A stretch of DNA of 6,784 nt from Aquabacter sp. GTDB taxonomy: Bacteria; Pseudomonadota; Alphaproteobacteria; Rhizobiales; Xanthobacteraceae. The DNA is taken from the NCBI GenBank assembly GCA_030147645.1, contig JASBUY010000298.1, positions 1-6,784 of the forward strand, read 5' to 3'. Made by a program: the position numbers and the translations under genes. Of this stretch, positions 1-5,517 are shown one piece after another. A model generated the notes under the pieces. The model did not search any database, was not told where the DNA came from, and saw only the letters and a list, made by a program, of their open reading frames with translations. How positions within the stretch are numbered: the stretch's first letter is position 1; each line of letters starts with the position of its first letter.

Positions 1-822
1 CGGGGGATAGCCCTGCCTCAGGCGGCGAACACCGCGCGCCAGCACGATGGCCGCCAGCGTCATGGCCCCGATCAGGAACAGGACCAGCCGCCGCCAATTC
101 CCTTCAAAGCCCATGGCCTCGGCAAATCCGGACGACGTATCCAGGCTCATCAACAGGTAGCGCGGGAAATCCGCCACGGGTGTTCCCGTGACGGCGCAGA
201 TCGTCATGAGGAACGCGAAAATACCGATCAGATGGCTGAAGGGCTGGCGCCGACGCAGCGCGTCTAGATCGAGGATCACGGCGGCAAGCAGCGCCAGGGG
301 CAGGACGGAAAACTTCGCTGCGATCAGCCCGGCCGTCGCGAGGCAGAACAAGAGCGAAGAGCCGAACCCGCCGCGCGCGTCACTCTGAAGGCGACCGAGC
401 GTGAACATCACCGGCAGAATGAAATAGGCCGCATCGGTCTGGGATGCGGGATTGAGCAAGGGGAACAGGAGTGCCACGGACGCGAAGAGGGGCCGCCCAT
501 GCCGGAAGAGCAGATAGGCGGCATTCATGAAAGCCAGCACGACCACGACGCCGAAGAACAAGGCGAGGGGCGCCATCTGCGGCTGGAAATAGCGGGTGAA
601 GAGAATCGAGAGGGGCCCGCCGGTGAAGATCAGGTCGGTGCCCTGGCGCGCGCCGGCGGCCGTCCCTTCCGCCAAAGCGGCGGCCCAGGAATTGTCCAAG
701 GCGGGACTGAGGAAGCCGAAGCGGGTGAGCGTAAAGGTGCCCAGCAGCAACACGCCGAACAGGGCGGTCGCTGCCACCGCGTAAAGGCGGCGCAAATGAC
801 TGGGGCGAGGGGCGTCCGTCAT
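1..822 (-). CDS. Polytopic membrane protein of unknown function, 3' end beyond the window
   Basis: The minus-strand frame is open from an ATG at 822-820 to the window edge, giving the first 274 residues with no stop. GGAAGG lies 6 bases before the ATG, which supports this start. The protein is strongly hydrophobic, with membrane segments near residues 14-36, 84-106, 112-126, 155-185, 196-212 and 245-264. After the first segment comes an LDNSW motif (residues 42-46), then a D-x-IFTGGPLS motif (63-72). In memory this pattern (D-x-SW, then FTxGPL) recurs in large uncharacterised bacterial membrane proteins that look like GT-C glycosyltransferases, where an acidic residue in the first outer loop is often catalytic. 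That link is tentative. It lies 101 bases downstream of dedA on the same strand and may be cotranscribed. I do not recognise a named family with certainty; the reading frame itself is secure. Confidence 0.75.
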   Translation of the reverse strand, partial: MTDAPRPSHLRRLYAVAATALFGVLLLGTFTLTRFGFLSPALDNSWAAALAEGTAAGARQGTDLIFTGGPLSILFTRYFQPQMAPLALFFGVVVVLAFMNAAYLLFRHGRPLFASVALLFPLLNPASQTDAAYFILPVMFTLGRLQSDARGGFGSSLLFCLATAGLIAAKFSVLPLALLAAVILDLDALRRRQPFSHLIGIFAFLMTICAVTGTPVADFPRYLLMSLDTSSGFAEAMGFEGNWRRLVLFLIGAMTLAAIVLARGVRRLRQGYPP

Positions 823-867
823 ACCGGGCCTTCCGGAAAAAAGCCGTTCAGAAGAGGCACACGCGGA

Positions 868-881
868 GCGCGCTTGCGCGC
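868..881 (-). other. Small GC hairpin between dedA and the next membrane gene
   Basis: GCGCG (868-872) pairs with CGCGC (877-881) across a 4-base loop, in the 101-base gap downstream of dedA. There is no T run right after it on the minus strand; a six-T run lies about 26 bases further on (836-841 region), without a hairpin directly before it. This is too weak to call a terminator, so the two minus-strand genes may be read together. Confidence 0.25.
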
Positions 882-923
882 CGTTCGGTGCCGCCATTGC
901 GTGCCTTCACTGCCCCGTCCGCG

Positions 924-1448
924 TCAATGCCCCATCAGCTTCAGCGCGGCGGCGCCGGGCGCGAGCATGGCGAAGGCCCAAAGCGCCGCGCTGCCGATAT
1001 TGGCGATCTGGAACGGGATCTGCCGCATGGCGAGGATGCCGGCAACGAGCGGGATGATCGCGCGAAGCGGGCCGAAGAAGCGGCCGATGGCGACGCCCCA
1101 GAAGCCGAAGCGGTGAAAAAAGGCTTCGGCCCGGGCCACGAGCTCGGGTTGCCGGGACAGGGGCCAGAAGCCGCGCGCCTGATCCTTATAACGCCAGCCG
1201 ATCCAGTAGGAGAGTGCATCCCCCAGGATCGCCCCAAGCGTCGCGGCGAGCCACATGGGCAGCATGGGAATGCCGCTCGCCTCAATGAGCGCGCCGATGG
1301 CCAGCAGCATGGCGGTGGCGGGCACGAACAGAGAGAGCAGCGCGATGGACTCGGCAAAGGCGATGACGAAGATCACGAACGGCGCCCAATCCTGGTTCGC
1401 TTTGACGAACTCGGTCACCGCGTGCAGAAGAGCAGAAAAATCCAGCAT
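924..1448 (-). CDS. DedA-family (SNARE-associated Golgi protein-like) membrane protein, short form
   Basis: A 174-residue inner-membrane protein of the DedA/VTT superfamily, whose characterised members move lipid carriers or phospholipids across the membrane and support envelope homeostasis. The visible family features are in order: a membrane-embedded acid in FAES (E33), FVPATAMLLAIGAL (41-54), LGDALSYWIGWRY (71-87, with D77), and the conserved basic block GRFFGPLRAIIPLVAG (122-137, with R123 and R129). The order and spacing match the re-entrant-loop core of the family. The ATG at 1448 is chosen because GGAGG lies 4 bases upstream and the protein then starts MLDFSALL, as expected. The frame is open further upstream to 1589, but that stretch is polar and unlike DedA. 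At 174 residues it is shorter than E. coli DedA or YqjA (about 220). It is divergent from the helicase operon. The transported lipid cannot be told from the sequence. Confidence 0.9.
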   Translation of the reverse strand: MLDFSALLHAVTEFVKANQDWAPFVIFVIAFAESIALLSLFVPATAMLLAIGALIEASGIPMLPMWLAATLGAILGDALSYWIGWRYKDQARGFWPLSRQPELVARAEAFFHRFGFWGVAIGRFFGPLRAIIPLVAGILAMRQIPFQIANIGSAALWAFAMLAPGAAALKLMGH

Positions 1449-1576
1449 GAAACCTCCGGCGCCGTCCTTTCGCCGCCCTGCACACCGGACGCAAGGGAAA
1501 TCCGTCGGCAAAGGTTCAGCCGGCCCCCTCTGCCACGCACTTGTGACGACCGCGCAGCGCGCATTCTCAACTTGTC

Positions 1577-1604
1577 TTGAAAAATCCACGGAACTGCGCC
1601 ATAT
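1577..1604 (+). promoter_or_regulatory. Candidate sigma-70 promoter for the helicase-infA operon
   Basis: TTGAAA (1577-1582) matches TTGACA at five of six bases. After a 16-base spacer comes CCATAT (1599-1604), which matches the alphaproteobacterial -10 form CTATAT at five of six. Transcription would start near 1611, inside the palindrome at 1604-1613. The call rests on motif match and position only. Confidence 0.4.
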
Positions 1605-1613
1605 GAGCGCTCA
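1604..1613. promoter_or_regulatory. 10-bp perfect palindrome, possible operator
   Basis: TGAGCGCTCA reads the same on both strands. It abuts the candidate -10 box and covers the predicted transcription start, which is where a repressor would act. No regulator gene is in the window, so the binding protein, if any, is unknown. Confidence 0.3.
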
Positions 1614-1614
1614 C

Positions 1615-1652
1615 AGCAATCGGCGGTGTCCCTTTGGACCGGAGCGATTGCT
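1615..1652 (+). other. Bulged hairpin in the helicase leader
   Basis: AGCAATCG (1615-1622) is the exact reverse complement of CGATTGCT (1645-1652). Inside them, GTCC (1628-1631) pairs with GGAC (1636-1639) around a CTTT loop, with a 5 by 5 internal loop between the two stems. No T run follows on either strand, so it is not a standard terminator. It would lie near the 5' end of the leader RNA. Confidence 0.4.
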
Positions 1653-1784
1653 CCTCGGGCCGCGTAGCGGAAGCGGTGGAGCGCCATGGCGTTCCCGTCG
1701 GTTTTGCCCGATACCCAATTGATGTGCGACAGCCCAGGCCACGCGGGGTGTCATATCCCTCGCGAATGCGCAGCGCGCGGCCGT

Positions 1785-1810
1785 GCCTGCGCGCAGGCGG
1801 CGTTCGCCGC
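1785..1810 (+). promoter_or_regulatory. GC palindrome and stem-loop just before the helicase start
   Basis: GCCTGCGCGCAGGC (1785-1798) is a perfect 14-bp palindrome. Overlapping its end, GCGGC (1797-1801) pairs with GCCGC (1806-1810) around GTTC; one more G-C pair could form, leaving a TT loop. The stem-loop ends 14 bases before the TTG start, leaving only the purine-rich stretch 1811-1824 single-stranded for ribosome binding. It could affect initiation, but high GC content also makes such stems common. Confidence 0.35.
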
Positions 1811-1824
1811 ATGAAAGACAGAGC

Positions 1825-3303
1825 TTGACCTCTTTTTCTGAACTCGGCCTTGCCGAGCCTATCGTCCGCGCTTTGACGGAAGAGCGCCATGTTACGCCCA
1901 CGCCGATCCAGGCCGAGGCGATCCCCCATATCCTCTCCGGCCGTGATCTGATCGGCATCGCCCAGACCGGAACCGGCAAGACGGCAGCCTTCGCGCTGCC
2001 CATCCTCGACCATCTCGCCCGCCATCCGGCCCGCCCTCTGCCCAAGACGGCCAAGGTGCTGATCCTGTCTCCGACCCGTGAATTGTCGGCGCAGATCCAG
2101 GAGAATTTCGAGAAGTTCGGCCGCCATCTGCGCCTCTCCGTGGCGCTGGCCATTGGCGGCGTGCCCATGGGCCGCCAGATCCGCGCCCTGCATGCGGGCG
2201 TTGACGTGCTGGTCGCGACCCCCGGCCGCCTCCAGGACCTCGTGGACAACCGCGCTTTGACCCTCGACAAGGTCGGCGTGTTCGTCCTCGACGAGGCGGA
2301 CCAGATGCTGGACATGGGCTTCGTCCATGCCATCCGCGCCATTGTGCGCAAGCTGCCGGCCAAGCGCCACAGCCTGTTCTTCTCGGCCACCATGCCGGGC
2401 GCCATCTCGGACCTTGCCAAGTCCATGCTGCACGAGCCCGTCACCGTGGCCGTGACGCCTGTGTCCAAGACCGCCGATCGCGTGGAACAGCGCGTGATCC
2501 TGGTGGAAAAGCAGGGAAAGTCGGCCTTGCTGGCGGAATTGCTGACCACCGAGCAGGTGGACCGCGCCCTCGTCTTCGCCCGCACCAAGCATGGCGCGGA
2601 CAAGGTGGTGCGAGCGCTGGCCAAGGTGGGCCACACGGCGGAAGCCATCCACGGCAACAAGTCGCAGAACCAGCGTGACCGCGTACTCGCGGCGTTCCGC
2701 GACGGAACCGTGCGCACACTCGTCGCCACCGACATCGCCGCGCGCGGCATCGATGTGACCGGCGTCAGCCACGTGTTCAATTTCGACCTGCCGAATGTGC
2801 CGGAATCCTATGTCCACCGTATCGGCCGCACCGCGCGCGCCGGACGCGAGGGCATCGCGATCTCCTTCTGCGACGGCGAGGAGCGGGCCTATCTGAGGTC
2901 CATCGAGAAGCTCATCAAGATGCAGATCCCGCTGGTGGATCGTCGCCCGCAATCTGGGACGGCGCCGGCGCCTCTGCCGGCCGATCCGGCCCCCGCGGCG
3001 CGCCCCCATGGGGCGGGACGGCCTGCGGGCGGAGGACGTGGACGCGGTCCCCGTCCGGCCGGCGAAGGCCAGGAAGGCCGTGGCCAGCAGGGCCGTGGCC
3101 CCGGGCCTCGCGCCGAGCGGTCCGAGCCGCGCAAGGCGGATGGCCGCAAGGGCGAGGGCCGCAATGGTCAGCGCCGGGACGAGCCGCGCGGCGGCGGAAA
3201 GCCGGCGTCGGGTCAGGGCAATGGGATCGGGGCCGTGGGTTTCATGCGCGGCGCGCCGGCACGGGGCGGAAAGCCCGATGCTGGTTCGCGCGGCCCCCGC
3301 TGA
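1825..3303 (+). CDS. rhlE: DEAD-box ATP-dependent RNA helicase, RhlE type
   Basis: A cytoplasmic ATP-driven RNA helicase of 492 residues that unwinds or remodels RNA, typically in ribosome assembly, mRNA decay or cold adaptation. The full motif set is present: Q motif with F4 and TPTPIQ (24-29), Walker A AQTGTGKT (46-53), PTREL (83-87), GG (111-112), TPGR (132-135), DEAD (156-159), SAT (187-189), the ALVFARTK block (248-255), ATDIAARGID (301-310) and HRIGRTARAG (331-340). Residues from about 373 to the end form a low-complexity tail rich in G, R, P and K with several RG steps, a likely RNA-binding extension. The TTG start at 1825 gives the expected LTSFSELGL beginning, but its ribosome site (purines 1813-1823) is weak. 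An in-frame GTG at 1783 would add 14 residues (MPARRRRSPHERQS) but has no ribosome site. infA follows after 25 bases. The RhlE subgroup is by resemblance. Confidence 0.93.
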   Translation: MTSFSELGLAEPIVRALTEERHVTPTPIQAEAIPHILSGRDLIGIAQTGTGKTAAFALPILDHLARHPARPLPKTAKVLILSPTRELSAQIQENFEKFGRHLRLSVALAIGGVPMGRQIRALHAGVDVLVATPGRLQDLVDNRALTLDKVGVFVLDEADQMLDMGFVHAIRAIVRKLPAKRHSLFFSATMPGAISDLAKSMLHEPVTVAVTPVSKTADRVEQRVILVEKQGKSALLAELLTTEQVDRALVFARTKHGADKVVRALAKVGHTAEAIHGNKSQNQRDRVLAAFRDGTVRTLVATDIAARGIDVTGVSHVFNFDLPNVPESYVHRIGRTARAGREGIAISFCDGEERAYLRSIEKLIKMQIPLVDRRPQSGTAPAPLPADPAPAARPHGAGRPAGGGRGRGPRPAGEGQEGRGQQGRGPGPRAERSEPRKADGRKGEGRNGQRRDEPRGGGKPASGQGNGIGAVGFMRGAPARGGKPDAGSRGPR

Positions 3304-3328
3304 GTTCGGAACAACTGGAGAATTCTAT

Positions 3329-3604
3329 ATGGCGAAGGAAGAATTGCTGGAATTTGAGGGAACGGTGACGGAAGTTCTCCCTGACGGGAATTTCCGCGTA
3401 CGGCTCGATAATGATCATCAAATTCTGGCTTACGCTGCCGGAAAGATGAAGAAGAACCGGATCCGCACCATCGAGGGCGACCGGGTCGTGGTGGAAATGT
3501 CTCCCTATGACCTGGATCGCGGGCGCATCAATTTCCGCCACAAGGCGGAAGGCTCCATGCCCCCGCCCGGCGCCCGCCGCCAGCAGAACTTCCGCCGCCG
3601 CTGA
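3329..3604 (+). CDS. infA: Translation initiation factor IF-1, C-terminally extended paralogue
   Basis: A 91-residue IF-1, an S1/OB-fold protein that binds the A site of the 30S subunit during initiation. Residues 1-72 match the whole canonical factor: MAKEELLEFEG, TEVLPDGNFRV (14-24), AGKMKKNRIRTIEGD (37-51), VEMSPYDLDRGRINFRHK (55-72). Canonical IF-1 is about 72 residues and ends there. This one continues with AEGSMPPPGARR and a basic QQNFRRR end. The divergence (for example ILAYAAGKM where main copies have an IxAHxAGKM pattern) and the tail suggest a second infA copy rather than the housekeeping one, but that needs the rest of the genome. GGAG at 3317-3320, 8 bases before the ATG, fixes the start. 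The short gap after the helicase implies cotranscription, so RNA unwinding and initiation would be made together. Confidence 0.93.
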   Translation: MAKEELLEFEGTVTEVLPDGNFRVRLDNDHQILAYAAGKMKKNRIRTIEGDRVVVEMSPYDLDRGRINFRHKAEGSMPPPGARRQQNFRRR

Positions 3605-3605
3605 T

Positions 3606-3634
3606 CCAGCGGACGGCCTGCCCGGGCCGTCTGG
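3606..3634 (+). terminator. Hairpin just after infA, possible terminator
   Basis: GACGGCC (3612-3618) pairs with GGCCGTC (3625-3631) around a 6-base loop. CCA (3606-3608) with TGG (3632-3634) extends the stem past a 3-base bulge. It starts 2 bases after the infA stop. No T run follows directly; four Ts lie at 3647-3650. Position and strength suggest a terminator. Confidence 0.45.
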
Positions 3635-3639
3635 CGCCG

Positions 3640-3663
3640 CGCGCGGTTTTGGCTGACCGCGCG
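3640..3663. terminator. Second GC hairpin after infA
   Basis: CGCGCGGT (3640-3647) pairs with ACCGCGCG (3656-3663), eight perfect pairs with an 8-base loop starting TTT. It follows the first hairpin by 5 bases. The pair may act together to end the helicase-infA transcript, although neither has a proper U tail. Confidence 0.35.
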
Positions 3664-3723
3664 GCCGCGGCCCATTGCCTTCCGGCGGCGGGCCGCTACC
3701 TTCCTCCGCCTGCAACGCTCGCA

Positions 3724-3744
3724 CCGGCCTTTAAGTGGGGCCGG
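3724..3744. promoter_or_regulatory. Inverted repeat upstream of the ABC operon
   Basis: CCGGCC (3724-3729) and GGCCGG (3739-3744) flank a 9-base, AT-richer centre (TTTAAGTGG). It lies about 85 bases before the ATPase start, in the only stretch that could hold that operon's promoter. No good -35/-10 pair was found there. It could be an operator or just a GC-rich stem. Confidence 0.25.
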
Positions 3745-3828
3745 GCGGATGGCGTTGCGGGTCTGCGGGCGTTCCGGCACAGCCGGGTCGCCGGCCAATG
3801 GCGCCGAAGCGGCGCTGACGGAGGGACG

Positions 3829-4677
3829 ATGGGAGACGCGCATGACGCGGCGCTGGGCGCAAGGGCAGGGCGGAGCGACCGGGCGGTCGCACTGTCCGGC
3901 ATACGCATCACCTTTCCGAGCCGGGACGCAGAGCCGTTCACGGCGGTCGAGGATGTGGACCTCAGCGTCGCGGACGGGGAGTTCGTCGCCATCGTCGGCC
4001 CGACCGGCTGCGGCAAGTCCACCTTGCTCAATGCGACCGCCGGCCTCCTGACGCCGAGCGCCGGGACGGTCGCCATCTTCGGCGAGCCCTTGTCCGGGCT
4101 CAATCGGCGCGCCGGCTACCTGTTCCAGGCGGAAGCCCTGTTTCCCTGGAAGACGGCCCTCGAAAATGTCGCCATCGGCCTGGAAGTCGCCGGCACGGCT
4201 TCGGCGCAAGCGCGTCAACGCGCGTCGGACTGGCTGACGCGCGTCGGCCTCGGGGCTTTCACGGGGCGCTATCCGCACCAACTCTCCGGGGGCCAGCGCA
4301 AGCGTGTGGGGCTCGCCCAGGTCCTGATCCGCGATCCCAAGATCCTGCTCATGGACGAGCCGTTCGGCCCGCTCGACGCCCAGACCCGTCAGATCATGGG
4401 CAACATGCTGCTGGACCTGTGGAATGCCGAGCGCAAGGCGGTGATGTTCGTCACCCACGATCTGGAAGAGGCCATCGCGCTCGCCGACCGCGTGGTCATC
4501 ATGGGCGCGGGGCCTGCGGCGCGCATTATCGGGGAATGGCGCGTCGCGCTGCCTCGGCCCCGGGACATTTCGGAAATCCGTCTCGAACCCGCCTTCCACG
4601 CGCTCCACAAGGAGATTTGGTCGGCGCTGCGCGATGAAGTGATGAAGGGCTACCGGCAGGCGGAGCAGGCGGCATGA
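3829..4677 (+). CDS. ABC importer ATPase, nitrate/sulfonate/taurine type
   Basis: A 282-residue cytoplasmic ATPase that powers a three-part importer with the permease and binding protein downstream. It shows the complete nucleotide-binding domain: Walker A GPTGCGKST (57-65), Q-loop Q100 in YLFQAEALFPWKT, signature LSGGQRKRVGLAQ (152-164), Walker B ILLMDEP (172-178), D-loop PLDA (181-184) and switch H210 in FVTHDLEEA. The PWKT and KRVGLAQ wording is typical of the SsuB/TauB/NrtD group. The ATG at 3829 is preferred because GGAGGG lies at 3820-3825 and the protein then has a normal N terminus. The frame is open back to 3649, but that stretch looks like noncoding GC-rich sequence. After the core comes a C-terminal segment of about 50 residues, usual for the group. 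Its end overlaps the permease start by ATGA, a sign of translational coupling. The substrate is not known. Confidence 0.92.
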   Translation: MGDAHDAALGARAGRSDRAVALSGIRITFPSRDAEPFTAVEDVDLSVADGEFVAIVGPTGCGKSTLLNATAGLLTPSAGTVAIFGEPLSGLNRRAGYLFQAEALFPWKTALENVAIGLEVAGTASAQARQRASDWLTRVGLGAFTGRYPHQLSGGQRKRVGLAQVLIRDPKILLMDEPFGPLDAQTRQIMGNMLLDLWNAERKAVMFVTHDLEEAIALADRVVIMGAGPAARIIGEWRVALPRPRDISEIRLEPAFHALHKEIWSALRDEVMKGYRQAEQAA

Positions 4678-5480
4678 CGCGGCTTCGTCTTCTGCTGCTT
4701 CAGGTCCTGGTGGCGGTGGTGCTGATCGGCATCTGGCATTTCGGCTCCACCGTGAAACTTCCGGCCGGCATCCTTTCCGCCAAATCCATCTATCTGCTGG
4801 ACCCCTTCTTCTTCTCGACACCGTTGGCCGTCTTCGAGCGGACCTGGCGGGATTTTTACACCGGAGTCATCTGGTATCACCTCGGCATCACGCTGCTGGA
4901 GACCGCGCTCGCTTTCGCCATCGGGGCGCTGGGCGGGGTGCTGGTGGGTTTCTGGTTTGCCCGCCAGCAAATGCTTGCGGCGGTGTTCGATCCTTATGTG
5001 AAGATGGCAAATGCCCTGCCGCGCGTTGTGCTGGCGCCCATCTTCGCGCTCTGGCTCGGTCTTGGCATCTGGTCCAAGGTGGCGCTCGGCGTGACGCTTG
5101 TTTTCTTCATCGTCTTCTTCAACGTCTATCAGGGCGTGAAGGAGGTGAGCCCGACCGTGCTCGCCAATGCCCGCATGCTGGGCATGAGCGAGCGCCAATT
5201 GATGCGGCACGTCTACTGGCCCTCCGCCCTCACCTGGATGTTCTCTTCGCTCCACACGGCGGTCGGCTTCGCGTTGGTGGGGGCGGTGGTGGGCGAATAT
5301 CTCGGCTCGGCAGCGGGACTTGGTTATCGCATCCATCAGGCGGAAGGGGTGTTCGACGTGACGGGCGTGTTTTCCGGCATGCTGGTGCTCGCCATCTTCG
5401 TCATCATCATCGATGCGGTGGTCACCGCCATCGAGAAGCGTCTCACGGTGTGGCGCCCCACATCCGCCGGGCATTCATGA
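4674..5480 (+). CDS. ABC importer permease (BPD_transp_1), nitrate/sulfonate/taurine type
   Basis: A 268-residue inner-membrane subunit, probably a homodimer, forming the channel of the importer. Membrane segments are near residues 7-24, 70-95, 112-132, 135-153, 193-210 and 232-255, the expected six. The cytoplasmic EAA-type coupling loop is at 163-186 (ANARMLGMSERQLMRHVYWP), with the central G170 and the P183 seen in this family; the first residues read ANA instead of EAA. The N-terminal segment is followed by a long polar stretch with FSTPLAVFERTW (47-58), comparable to the LPSPxxV element of SsuC-like permeases. The start is fixed by the ATGA overlap with the ATPase gene. The binding-protein gene begins 37 bases after its stop, so the three genes form one operon. 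Confidence 0.92.
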   Translation: MTRLRLLLLQVLVAVVLIGIWHFGSTVKLPAGILSAKSIYLLDPFFFSTPLAVFERTWRDFYTGVIWYHLGITLLETALAFAIGALGGVLVGFWFARQQMLAAVFDPYVKMANALPRVVLAPIFALWLGLGIWSKVALGVTLVFFIVFFNVYQGVKEVSPTVLANARMLGMSERQLMRHVYWPSALTWMFSSLHTAVGFALVGAVVGEYLGSAAGLGYRIHQAEGVFDVTGVFSGMLVLAIFVIIIDAVVTAIEKRLTVWRPTSAGHS

Positions 5481-5517
5481 CCAGCCGGGCAAACCGGCGC
5501 AGAACGGGAGGAAATCC

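Larger units (their letters stand above)
1449..1824. other. Divergent intergenic region and helicase leader
   Basis: No gene is supported in these 376 bases. The region separates dedA (minus) from the helicase gene (plus). Reading towards the helicase it holds a candidate promoter (1577-1604), a 10-bp palindrome (1604-1613), a bulged hairpin (1615-1652), a 14-bp GC palindrome (1785-1798) and a stem-loop ending 14 bases before the TTG start (1797-1810). A transcript from the candidate promoter would have a leader of about 210 bases. No convincing promoter for dedA was found on the minus strand. Confidence 0.6.

Noticed and set aside
499..1580. Plus-strand open frames (499-1116 and 888-1580) over the two left-hand membrane genes
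   Set aside because: Their products are low-complexity and charged, while the minus strand encodes clear membrane proteins with ribosome sites and DedA motifs.
1449..1589. N-terminal extension of the DedA protein by 47 residues
   Set aside because: The extension is polar and cysteine/arginine-rich, has no family match, and GGAGG precedes the ATG at 1448.
1614..1700. Possible tRNA in the leader because of nested stems
   Set aside because: No acceptor stem, T-loop or anticodon arm can be arranged; the pairing is a single bulged hairpin.
1634..1828. 64-codon open frame in the helicase leader whose TGA overlaps the TTG start
   Set aside because: The overlap would permit coupling, but the frame starts at a TTG without a ribosome site and its product has no recognisable features. 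I kept the hairpins as the better explanation of the leader.
1567..3009. Long open frame on the minus strand (480 codons) opposite the helicase gene
   Set aside because: It is antisense to a helicase with every conserved motif. Its product is rich in H, R, G and D without domains, a usual shadow of high-GC coding DNA.
3008..3328. The IF-1 frame stays open upstream through the helicase tail, so a +1 frameshift could fuse the two proteins
   Set aside because: GC-rich repetitive sequence keeps all frames open, infA has its own ribosome site 8 bases before its ATG, and no convincing slippery site was seen.
3649..3828. N-terminal extension of the ABC ATPase by 60 residues
   Set aside because: It would begin inside a hairpin, lacks a ribosome site and adds low-complexity sequence unlike the family; GGAGGG precedes the ATG at 3829.
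3505..4821. Long minus-strand open frame opposite infA and the ABC ATPase
   Set aside because: It crosses two well-supported plus-strand genes and the gap between them, and has no recognisable domain or ribosome site.
4650..5474. Minus-strand open frame (274 codons) opposite the permease
   Set aside because: It mirrors the permease gene almost exactly and encodes a highly charged H/E/R-rich product, typical of an antisense shadow of a hydrophobic protein.
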